From Flavobacterium subsaxonicum WB 4.1-42 = DSM 21790 (GTDB lineage Bacteria > Bacteroidota > Bacteroidia > Flavobacteriales > Flavobacteriaceae), in assembly GCF_000422725.1 (NCBI RefSeq), contig NZ_KE383912.1, forward strand, positions 1 to 64,000: a stretch of DNA of 64,000 bases. The letters are read 5' to 3'. This document shows, in pieces, positions 25,475 through 32,508 of the stretch. Both the position numbers and the translations under genes were made by a program. How positions within the stretch are numbered: position 1 is the first letter of the stretch; every line of letters begins with the position of its first letter. Under the pieces are notes generated by a model. The model was not told the origin of the DNA. It ran no database searches and saw only the letters and a list, made by a program, of their open reading frames with translations.

Positions 25475-25491
25475 GGAATTTTCATAACAAT

Positions 25492-25518
25492 CTTTTTACT
25501 TTCAAAGAAAGTAAAAAG
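25492..25518. repeat. 12-bp perfect inverted repeat upstream of the DUF2726 gene
   Basis: CTTTTTACTTTC and GAAAGTAAAAAG face each other across AAA. It could be a weak terminator for the operon ending at 25621, or an operator for the DUF2726 gene, whose start is 18 bases away. Confidence 0.8.
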
Positions 25519-25620
25519 TGCTTACTACTCTCAAGTGTATCATTTTTCATCGTGAAAAGTACGAAAATAAACTTAGGTTTGGAATAAGTAAAAACACCTG
25601 TTTTTCCATACCTCAGTTAT

Positions 25621-26217
25621 CTAAACTGCCATGATAAGCCCGTTTGGAGATAAAGTTTTATCAAAAAAAGGATTCACAAAATCTTTTTTAAAATTCATTA
25701 TAGCTTTATGAAAGTGTAAGCAATGGCTTTTATCAATTTTCTCAATATAATTGTCATGTTTGAAAGTTACTTCCATTCCAGTCTCAATGTTATTTAAATC
25801 ATAATCTGTTTCTCTCAACATTGGTTTTTTATGCAGAATTCTATTTCGCAAAACAATTAACTCATCCAATTTTTTAATTGTAAAACAATTGGTATCTATG
25901 CAAAATTTAGAATTTGAAACTATGTTAGGAATTGTATGTAGCTTATTACTGAACCCCATATTAATTAAACTCTCCGAATACTTTTTATAACTATTTGGTC
26001 CGAACTTGTCTATGTAAAAAGCAAAAATGATCTGGTTTAATGAAGCTTCCAGTGTACTTGCACACAACGTAACATAAGCGAAATATAAAAAGCTTGCCTG
26101 TATATCGTTTACAATATGGTTATAAGTTATCTCTAAATTTTTATAATAAATTTCAGTATCATTCAGTAGAAAATAATTTTTGCCATCTTGTTGGTAAAGA
26201 GTGCCATTCATCCTCAT
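25621..26217 (-). CDS. HEPN-like protein
   Basis: The 198-residue protein is mainly helical. Its key feature is LRNRILH: Arg124 and His129 form the R-x4-H motif that is the catalytic signature of HEPN ribonucleases, within a helix that begins KKLDELIVL. An upstream long helix (FLYFAYVTLCASTLEASLNQI) fits the first HEPN helix. HEPN domains are metal-independent RNases used in toxin-antitoxin, abortive infection and CRISPR systems, although some are inactive scaffolds. The gene lies 24 bases after the partner gene and is third in an apparent operon with the deaminase-like gene. Confidence 0.6.
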   Translation of the reverse strand: MRMNGTLYQQDGKNYFLLNDTEIYYKNLEITYNHIVNDIQASFLYFAYVTLCASTLEASLNQIIFAFYIDKFGPNSYKKYSESLINMGFSNKLHTIPNIVSNSKFCIDTNCFTIKKLDELIVLRNRILHKKPMLRETDYDLNNIETGMEVTFKHDNYIEKIDKSHCLHFHKAIMNFKKDFVNPFFDKTLSPNGLIMAV

Positions 26218-26241
26218 TTCTTGCTTTTTAGAATAATTAAT

Positions 26242-26730
26242 CTAGTACATCAACTGGATCGGTTGAAAATTTAAAGATGCTATTTCTTTAATTAATGGAT
26301 CCATAAAGTGTCTACGGCCAAGTATCTTTTGATTTTCCTGTGTTTCTATAAATTGTGATACTTTTTCGAAATTTTGATTTTTAGGGTAGGCAACTAGATG
26401 ATAGGATGCATCCTTAGTATTAGATATATTGGTTTTATCAAATGAATAAAATCCATATCTAGCGAACTTTTCGAAGCTTCTAAGATAGTTTTCAACGCTA
26501 AAGTCTCTGTTTAGCTCAAATTGCCTTCTATAGACTATATCTTGTAAATTTGAGTTTACTTCAATTTCTTCATTTTCAAATTTAGAATAGAACTCATAAA
26601 TAGCCGGGTTATTCTTGGTTAAGTTTATCAGTGACCATGGGATTTCGGCTCCGCCAGTTGCAATATGTATCTTTACTGTTGAAGTAAAAATAAACAAATC
26701 ATAATCGTAATAAGTTGAGGGCTTATACAT
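26242..26730 (-). CDS. Hypothetical partner of the deaminase-like protein
   Basis: This 162-residue soluble protein is not recognised. Visible segments are a strand pair at the start (YDYDLFIFTSTVKIHIATGG), a middle helix pair around RQFELNRDFSVENYLRSFEK, and ASYHLVAYP near residue 115. There are no membrane segments or enzyme motifs. It overlaps the end of the deaminase-like gene by 8 bases, so the two are translated together. A role as immunity protein, adaptor or substrate-binding partner is possible but unsupported by homology. Confidence 0.6.
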   Translation of the reverse strand: MYKPSTYYDYDLFIFTSTVKIHIATGGAEIPWSLINLTKNNPAIYEFYSKFENEEIEVNSNLQDIVYRRQFELNRDFSVENYLRSFEKFARYGFYSFDKTNISNTKDASYHLVAYPKNQNFEKVSQFIETQENQKILGRRHFMDPLIKEIASLNFQPIQLMY

Positions 26731-27265
26731 TTCCGAAGACGAATTTACAAGTTGAACATCTTTCTATAATTTGGGAAGTACGGGGTCTGTAAGCATTGGT
26801 AAATTCAATATCCTTTAATTGTGAAATTTTACTTTTACTGTTCAATTGATATGCGGCCTTAATTTCAGCACATTTACCAATAATATTAAATCTTCCGTTT
26901 TTATTTTTTTTTGGACTCCTCGCCCCTACATTTCCTAACAGTTTCAATTTTGAATTTACCGCTCCAAATGTCTTATAATTATCAACAAATCCTTGTGAAG
27001 TTCCGATAGTGCCGTGTTTTTCAAATCTTGCTCCTATAATACATGCAATATAGTGATAGTGTTCAAGATAAAGTTTATATGGCAATTTTTTTCTTCTGGA
27101 AAACTGAGAATGGTTTTTATAGGTACTCTCCATTTCCCGAATATAAAAAAGGATCAACTTTTTCAAAATGCCTTCAATATCAGTAATATTCTTGTTTACT
27201 AAATTCGATGACATTTTTTTTACCGTATAAGAATTTACCGCCGTTATAACCTCTGAAATGTTCAT
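26723..27265 (-). CDS. Cytidine-deaminase-fold protein
   Basis: Of 180 residues, the last 60 carry a zinc-dependent deaminase signature: GKCAEIKAAYQL with Cys132-Ala-Glu134, the catalytic CAE of this superfamily, then ERCSTCKFVFG with Cys170 and Cys173 as the other two zinc ligands. The stretch between them (KDIEFTNAYRPRTSQIIERC) is the usual strand and loop. The usual Pro before the CxxC is an Arg here. The N-terminal 120 residues are basic and helical with a HYHYIACIIGARFEK core that I cannot assign; they may bind nucleic acid. Related toxin deaminases edit DNA or RNA. Substrate is unknown. First gene of a coupled operon. Confidence 0.6.
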   Translation of the reverse strand: MNISEVITAVNSYTVKKMSSNLVNKNITDIEGILKKLILFYIREMESTYKNHSQFSRRKKLPYKLYLEHYHYIACIIGARFEKHGTIGTSQGFVDNYKTFGAVNSKLKLLGNVGARSPKKNKNGRFNIIGKCAEIKAAYQLNSKSKISQLKDIEFTNAYRPRTSQIIERCSTCKFVFGNV

Positions 27266-27339
27266 CTATAATTTTAGTTAAGAAATTTTAATGTTGTATA
27301 TTACACATAACAAATAGTAGTATATTTATCTTTATTTCG

Positions 27340-27624
27340 TCATTTATTTTTAAAAAAGTTAAGATATAAATCTTTTTTATCTAATAAGTGCGGTAAGTGT
27401 ATGTCTTTAGCATCTTGATTAGCAAATTTTAAAATACGAGTTTCACTCTCTAACGGTTCTATAAATTTGCCAGGCATCACTTCCAAGAAAAAATCAAGTT
27501 CGTCTTCGGGAATACCAGACGGTTTAATGTCCGAAAACACCAAATAAAAATAATATGAATTAGGCGTTGTAAAATACTTTACTCCCTGACGTATTATAGC
27601 AAATAATTGCCCGCTATTCGCGAA
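27340..27624 (-). pseudogene. Coding-like fragment without a start codon
   Basis: From 27624 to the stop at 27340 the minus strand encodes 94 residues that look like real protein: NSGQLFAIIRQGVKYF, NSYYFYLVFSDIKPSGIP, DELDFFLEVMPGKF, LHLPHLL-like IHLPHLLDKKDLYLNF. No ATG occurs in the frame; the first alternatives are TTG 27543 and GTG 27540, deep inside the sequence. It follows the 273-residue gene in the same frame, with two stops between. It may be a gene remnant, or a small gene of 67 residues starting at TTG. Confidence 0.45.
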
Positions 27625-27636
27625 TTAAGAAAATAC

Positions 27637-28458
27637 TTAATATAACACACTTAGGTCAACATCAATGTAATCATCTATGTAATTTTCAATCACTGGATGT
27701 TTCCAATAAATTTTAGTTATCCATTCTCCATCTCCGGTGTGCGGATCAAATATATCATAGAACCGTTGTCCGCAAGCTACTATATTACTACTGGTGGATT
27801 TATCCAAAACTTTTGCACTTGATATAGAACGCTTTAAAATTTCTTGACTTGAATCAGCATCTTCGGGAAGATTGGAAAGCATGTATTCAAAATCAGGAAT
27901 ATACCAATCTGTACACGTTTCTTTAAGTATACTATCATCCTCCGGATCTGAGCTGCTCAGTTGAATAATATCTTGGTAAAAATCATATTTTAAACCATCG
28001 GATCCTGAGCTTGATGGCATAAAAATTGCCACCTCAAATATTCTCCCCTCACCGGAACTGTCGATTGGGAAATTAAGGTCAAATATATCTGCGATTTCAC
28101 CTGTATTCTTATCCATAACCACGATTTTATATTTCCGCTTATCCTTTCGCTGAATTGCATCATAATTTTCAAGCTTCTTATAATCAAGGTTGGTTGTGAT
28201 ATCTATCCTACAATTGTTGTCACCGTCGATATTTCCAGAAAAATCACACTTGATACCAAAGTCAAAAGTTGGATCTAGGGTATACTTGTCCTTATACTTG
28301 GTATAAAAATCTAACTCTGCTTTTAATCCGTACCAACCTTGTATAGGGAGTTTTGAGCGATAGTTTTCCAGCATTTTATAGGCGGGCAATACGTCATCTC
28401 TGTTTAGTATACTGAAAACAATAGCCTTTGTTTTATTGTATAGTTCAGCCTCGTGCAT
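27637..28458 (-). CDS. Hypothetical island protein, 273 aa
   Basis: I do not recognise a named family. An N-terminal helical region (ELYNKTKAIVFSILNR) is followed by GWYGLKAELDFYTKY, FDFGIKCDFSG and CRIDITTNLDYKKLENYD. The order E...D...ID-x-TT-N-x-x-YKK could reflect a restriction-endonuclease-like core, since similar short motifs occur in uncharacterised nuclease-fold proteins; this is a weak inference. A second half (DWYIPDFEYMLSNLP, GQRFYDIFD) is unknown. The ATG overlaps the stop of the 64-residue gene before it (TAATG arrangement), so both are coupled. Confidence 0.55.
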   Translation of the reverse strand: MHEAELYNKTKAIVFSILNRDDVLPAYKMLENYRSKLPIQGWYGLKAELDFYTKYKDKYTLDPTFDFGIKCDFSGNIDGDNNCRIDITTNLDYKKLENYDAIQRKDKRKYKIVVMDKNTGEIADIFDLNFPIDSSGEGRIFEVAIFMPSSSGSDGLKYDFYQDIIQLSSSDPEDDSILKETCTDWYIPDFEYMLSNLPEDADSSQEILKRSISSAKVLDKSTSSNIVACGQRFYDIFDPHTGDGEWITKIYWKHPVIENYIDDYIDVDLSVLY

Positions 28459-28652
28459 TAGTGTAAACTTCTTGTTATATTTAATAACTGATGATACAGA
28501 CCATGCTCCACTGCTTTCACCTCTTTATAAGCTGGGATATCTTCAGGGTTAATATTCTTGCTGCGCGACGCGGTTTCAAGATCTTTTAAGTCTATTAATA
28601 CAAAATCGTAGGCAGCTTTTAAATCAGCTAGAGATAATTTATCAATTTCCAT
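28458..28652 (-). CDS. Small helical island protein, 64 aa
   Basis: The predicted peptide is a helical hairpin (LSLADLKAAYDFVLIDLKDLE, split by reading; AYKEVKAVEHGLYHQLLNI). It is not recognised. The gene overlaps the start of the 273-residue gene by one base, so it is probably a functional partner, such as an adaptor or antitoxin-like protein. It is the first gene of this operon, with 630 bases of non-coding sequence upstream. Confidence 0.6.
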   Translation of the reverse strand: MEIDKLSLADLKAAYDFVLIDLKDLETASRSKNINPEDIPAYKEVKAVEHGLYHQLLNITRSLH

Positions 28653-29282
28653 ATTTATTCTTAAAAAAAGTTATATAGCTAATTTATACAATAATTTACA
28701 AGGAACTTTAATCATTTTAATATTTAAAATTAGATTACACTATTGGTAGTAGGCCACAAGAATCTATATGATAAAAATTCAAGATGGGACTTAGGTCGAA
28801 CCCTAAATAGAAACCGAACACGATTACATGATTGTCCTTGCTAAAAAGAAATCGCCATGAATTTGCCAAATCTAGATACGTAAAAGCACTAATCCCCAAC
28901 AGGACAACCAAACCGCTAAATTTAAAAATTACCTTACAAATTATAACAAAAAATAGGCTAAATTCTTCAAATCCTGCATAAGATGGTTTGAAATTTGTCC
29001 TGTTGGGGTCACCACTCTAGACAAAATCACAAGTCATCAGAAAGTCGCAAAATTGATGAAATTTAGTTAAAAGCTTTATATTTTCATATATAACCGCTAT
29101 CATGAGTTTACAAACGTCTAATTAACAAACTGATGGTTTGTTTGTGATGTTTTTCGTTATTTCGATAAAAGCTGTACCATATATATACCTAAACACACTA
29201 AATTCAGCAATAGCAAGGCTTGCTAATTTCTGCATCGATAAGTTATTGCTTTGCAATAAACGCTTAATGGGTGGCATAACTA
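28653..29282. other. Non-coding stretch of the island
   Basis: No convincing gene is seen in these 630 bases. They are very AT-rich and hold a 14-bp inverted repeat pair (28894-28907 and 28995-29008). A plus-strand frame at 29138-29398 overlaps the excisionase-like gene antisense and looks spurious. Promoters of the leftward cargo operon must lie within its first part. Confidence 0.6.
28894..29008. repeat. Paired 14-bp inverted repeats, 87 bases apart
   Basis: CCCCAACAGGACAA at 28894-28907 is matched exactly by its reverse complement at 28995-29008. The flanks AAACC and GGTTT also pair a few bases inside. Possible explanations are a miniature transposable element with these ends, or a binding site for the integrase or excisionase. 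Confidence 0.8.
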
Positions 29283-29639
29283 TTATTTCCGGTTACTTTC
29301 TCTATTTCGATTATGATTGTATTTCAATACTTCTGATTCAATTTCCTGTATTGTTTTCTTCTTTCCTTTCGAAATCCATTCTAAAAGTTCTTCTTTAAAA
29401 AAATACAGTTTTTTGCCATATTTATAGGATGGAATTTTTCTCTGCCTTACAAGAGCGTAAATTGTAGGTTTTGCTTTTCCTATCAGCCGGCTTGCTTCTT
29501 CAATACCAATGGGAATACTTAATTCTTTAGATTCAAATACCTGAACATTCTGAATCAGAAGTTTAATCTCGCCGATTTCTTTCACTAAGTGTGCTACTGC
29601 TTTGGGCAGGTTCTCAAAAGATATTTCATTTATGTCCAT
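29283..29639 (-). CDS. Excisionase-family helix-turn-helix protein
   Basis: The 118-residue protein has a MerR/excisionase-like helix-turn-helix in its middle: IGIEEASRLIGKAKPTIYAL, then RQRKIPSYKYGKKLYFFKEELLEWI. That is the standard HTH_17 layout found in directionality factors of Bacteroidota mobile elements. The N-terminal 40 residues look like a coiled-coil (LVKEIGEIKLLIQNV), and the C-terminus is basic. It would bind att or promoter DNA and control excision or element genes. Confidence 0.8.
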   Translation of the reverse strand: MDINEISFENLPKAVAHLVKEIGEIKLLIQNVQVFESKELSIPIGIEEASRLIGKAKPTIYALVRQRKIPSYKYGKKLYFFKEELLEWISKGKKKTIQEIESEVLKYNHNRNRESNRK

Positions 29640-29746
29640 ACCTATCGTGTTTAATAGTTAAGGTGCAAATGAAAAAAGTGTTTCAGCTGTGTGCTTCATC
29701 ACAGAGGAAACACTCGAAAAACACGGTGCTTCACAATGATTTGCGT

Positions 29747-30496
29747 TTAAAAATCTCTAAAATCTGCAATTATCTTTATAAGCCCTTTATGTTCATCGTC
29801 TTTGAGATGCGTTTTTATGCTATTCTCTTCAACATCTTTTAAAGCGTTAGCAAAACTCAGTTTTAAAAATTTTGCGGCTCTTTCCTGCCTGCTAACTCTA
29901 AAAAAATTCCAGATATTCCAGCCAAAATGATATAAATCGAGATTGGACAAATCTTTTACTTTTACCGGTTTAATCTTTTCGAAATTTAGGTCTTCAGCAT
30001 ATATAATCAGATTCTCACACAATTGCTTCAAATCATCGTCTGATGTATATAGTGCAAATTGCTTTTGTGCGTAACGGATGGCACTATCAATTCTAGCTAG
30101 TCTTTGATTTTTGACTATATTTTGATGCTCCTCCCTAACCAGTTTAATATCGATGTCTGAATTTTTATTTTCAGCCAATTCGGGTTCAACTAAAGCATCC
30201 AGCTGCTTCACTTGTAATTTCTCAAAGCCTTCACTCGGAATTGGGTTTTCTGGAGATTCGTTTTTTTTAGCCTTTAAAAAACGCTTCAGTAATCTTTCAG
30301 CCAAATCGTTAAACAATAAACTTAGAATTGCAAACACTAAAATTCCAAATCCACTGCTGATCCAGAAAAATACACCTGCTGTATACTGATCTATACCTAT
30401 TTCAATCAGCACAGATCTTACCATCACGCCTATAAAAATACAGACCAAAAAAACAGACAGATAAACTGTAATATATTCGAAGTACTTTATTTTCAT
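29747..30496 (-). CDS. Membrane protein of the integration module
   Basis: Two transmembrane helices near the N-terminus (ITVYLSVFLVCIFIGVMV, FGILVFAILSLLF) are followed by a cytoplasmic region of about 170 residues rich in charged helices. No enzyme motifs are visible. The ATG overlaps the integrase stop by 4 bases, so it is translated with it. Similar small membrane proteins accompany integrases in some Bacteroidota elements, but the function is unknown. Confidence 0.6.
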   Translation of the reverse strand: MKIKYFEYITVYLSVFLVCIFIGVMVRSVLIEIGIDQYTAGVFFWISSGFGILVFAILSLLFNDLAERLLKRFLKAKKNESPENPIPSEGFEKLQVKQLDALVEPELAENKNSDIDIKLVREEHQNIVKNQRLARIDSAIRYAQKQFALYTSDDDLKQLCENLIIYAEDLNFEKIKPVKVKDLSNLDLYHFGWNIWNFFRVSRQERAAKFLKLSFANALKDVEENSIKTHLKDDEHKGLIKIIADFRDF

Positions 30497-31752
30497 GGCT
30501 CTTTCTTTTTTAAAGATTCCAATTGAATTGCCTGCGAAGCTCTGTTTTTCTTCTCATCTATCACTTTTGCGTAGATTTGAGTAGTTTTTACATTGGTATG
30601 CCCCAGCATTTTACTGACTGTATAAATGTCTGTCCCGCTCGACAGCTGCAAAGTTGCAAACGTGTGGCGGAAACAGTGAAAGGTAATATTTTTTTTAATA
30701 CCTGCAGACTCGACCCATTTTTTCAGAGGCCTTGAAATCCATGATGGGTCTGTAAGATCTTCAAAAACAAGCTGGTCGAGATGTCGTGGTTCTCCGCAGA
30801 GCTGGAAAGCCTGCTCAGAAATAGGCATATATTCGACACCCTTTGTCTTTTTCTGAGTGAAATGCAATTTAGCCATACCGTTTTCCACACTAATCTCTTT
30901 CCAGCGTAGCTTCTGAATGTCCGAATGCCTCAGACCTGTAAGCGCTGAGAAAAGCGCTGCCCTTTTAAGGACATCCTTTTCACATGGCGTTGATGCCAAC
31001 CCGTTCAATTCTTCTATTGTAAGATATTCGCGTCTTGATTCCTGTTCCGGGATGCCCTTTATTTTTGAAGCTAAATCAACAGTTAAAAATCCGTCGATAA
31101 AAGCCTGCTTCAAAGCCGCTTTAAATATAGAAAAATATGTTGCCGCAGTGTTGCGCGAAATGGTTCCTTTTTTGCCTCCTCCGAGCGGTGCAGCCAGCAA
31201 AAACAGTTTAAAATCTTCCGCCATTCTGCTGTTAATCTGGGAAAACATTAGACTGCCTGATGAATAGCTTTTTAAAATCTCTTTGGTCCGATCCCAATTT
31301 ATTTGAATAGATTTTGAACTTCGCGCGTGCCTTTTAGCCGCAGTCTCAGCTAAGTATTTAATAAAATCCTCTTTGCCTCTTTCTTTCTGTTCAGCCAATA
31401 AGGTCTCAGAGTCAGTGAACAAATCTATGTTGTCGTATTCTTTCTGCCGTATTTTACGCACCCCTTCAGCATACAGCATTATCTCTCGATCGCTCTCGCT
31501 TCTACACATGATTATTCCGTTATCGCTGCGTCTTGGCTTGTAGGATTTTATTCCCTCTGCATCTGTACGGGCAGTTCTTTTTTTGTCCCACTCCACTGTT
31601 GTTACTGATCTGTTTAAATATTCACGGATCCTTTGCGGAGTATCCCTTCCGAAAACTAGGACAGGATAACTTTCTATGTAAACATACCATTCTTTTCGGT
31701 CTTCTGCTTTTCGAAGACGTACAGTCACCTTGGTTTTTGCTAATTGTTTCAT
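30493..31752 (-). CDS. Tyrosine site-specific recombinase (integrase)
   Basis: The 419-residue enzyme has a SAM-like core-binding domain at about residues 130-230 (FIKYLAETAAKRH, QINSRMAEDFKLFLL) and a catalytic domain. Catalytic residues are visible: first Arg in ALTGLRHSDI, His and second Arg in HCFRHTFA, His in MLGHTNVKTTQ, and the nucleophilic Tyr in QIYAKV. It would integrate and excise the island at the dnaK 3' end by a covalent 3'-phosphotyrosine route. It overlaps the upstream HTH gene and downstream membrane gene by 4 bases each, forming one transcript. Confidence 0.95.
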   Translation of the reverse strand: MKQLAKTKVTVRLRKAEDRKEWYVYIESYPVLVFGRDTPQRIREYLNRSVTTVEWDKKRTARTDAEGIKSYKPRRSDNGIIMCRSESDREIMLYAEGVRKIRQKEYDNIDLFTDSETLLAEQKERGKEDFIKYLAETAAKRHARSSKSIQINWDRTKEILKSYSSGSLMFSQINSRMAEDFKLFLLAAPLGGGKKGTISRNTAATYFSIFKAALKQAFIDGFLTVDLASKIKGIPEQESRREYLTIEELNGLASTPCEKDVLKRAALFSALTGLRHSDIQKLRWKEISVENGMAKLHFTQKKTKGVEYMPISEQAFQLCGEPRHLDQLVFEDLTDPSWISRPLKKWVESAGIKKNITFHCFRHTFATLQLSSGTDIYTVSKMLGHTNVKTTQIYAKVIDEKKNRASQAIQLESLKKKEP

Positions 31753-32303
31753 ATAAAATCATTTCCGTTATATAAATTATCAATTTCGCCTTTTGGAGCA
31801 TATACATGTTTTCCGATCTGTCTAGTGGGGATTGAATATTTCCTGATATGGCTGTTAACTGAACTTTCAGATATTTGAAATCTTTCGGATATTTCCCCAA
31901 TGGTATAACAGTCTTCTTTTTCAAGGCTGTATAATTTCTTCTTCGGTGCGCTCTCAGGCTGCGGCAGGTTGCGGGCAGGTCCGAACATTCCTTCCATAAC
32001 GCTGCGGTCTATCCGTACAAGTCTAGTCCCCAGATTAACTGATGGAATTTTTCCCTGGTCAACAAGTCGGTAAAGGGTTCTTTTGGCAATGCCAAAAAGT
32101 ATGCCAGCTTCAGGAACAGAAATAAATGCCCTGCTCTTTGGTATTTTATCTGCCCGCTCTTTGACCTCTGCTTCATCTTTACGCCGCTTCATCTTTTGTT
32201 TGTATGCTTTCTTACTACATATATGAGAGCAGTAAACAGAAGCCACTGTTTTCGGCAAAAATTCCACACCGCAGTTAAGACATTGTTTATTTATTCTTTT
32301 CAT
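31749..32303 (-). CDS. Two-HTH regulator with N-terminal zinc finger
   Basis: Four cysteines (C8, C11, C25 and C29) at the N-terminus form a probable zinc ribbon. The next part has an excisionase-type HTH (SVPEAGILFGIAKRTLYRLV, then QGKIPSVNLGTRLVRI), and a second HTH appears near the C-terminus (YTIGEISERFQISESSVNSH, PTRQIGKHVYAPKGEI). The 184-residue protein lies at the end of the island next to dnaK and overlaps the integrase gene by 4 bases. It is likely a DNA-binding regulator or accessory recombination factor. Confidence 0.8.
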   Translation of the reverse strand: MKRINKQCLNCGVEFLPKTVASVYCSHICSKKAYKQKMKRRKDEAEVKERADKIPKSRAFISVPEAGILFGIAKRTLYRLVDQGKIPSVNLGTRLVRIDRSVMEGMFGPARNLPQPESAPKKKLYSLEKEDCYTIGEISERFQISESSVNSHIRKYSIPTRQIGKHVYAPKGEIDNLYNGNDFI

Positions 32304-32444
32304 CGCCCATATATCTCCATTAAGGTACCATAAGTATACATAAGTGCCACATTGTCTCCTTTTAAGTGCCGGTACAAATGTGGTACAAATTTATAATCAA
32401 AAATAAGTAAAAAATAGTAGAAACAAAAAGTAATGAAAATAAAA

Positions 32445-32477
32445 AAACCACCGTAAACTTAAAGTTCACAGTGGTTT
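32445..32477 (-). terminator. Terminator downstream of dnaK, supplied by the island
   Basis: AAACCAC and GTGGTTT begin a long stem with three mismatched positions (AACTT and AAGTT form the inner part), followed by a run of T on the minus strand. It lies 32 bases past the dnaK stop and on the island side of the att core. Confidence 0.8.
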
Positions 32478-32508
32478 AGCTTTATTGCTAACCGATGTTA
32501 ATCAGTAA

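Noticed and set aside
28980..29030. tRNA-like 3' end (GTCCTGTTGGGGTCACCA)
   Set aside because: No matching 5' acceptor strand or anticodon arm lies upstream at tRNA distance; the sequence is explained by the inverted repeat pair.
29138..29398. Plus-strand frame of 86 codons
   Set aside because: It is antisense to the end of the excisionase-like gene and consists largely of hydrophobic low-complexity codons from AT-rich DNA.
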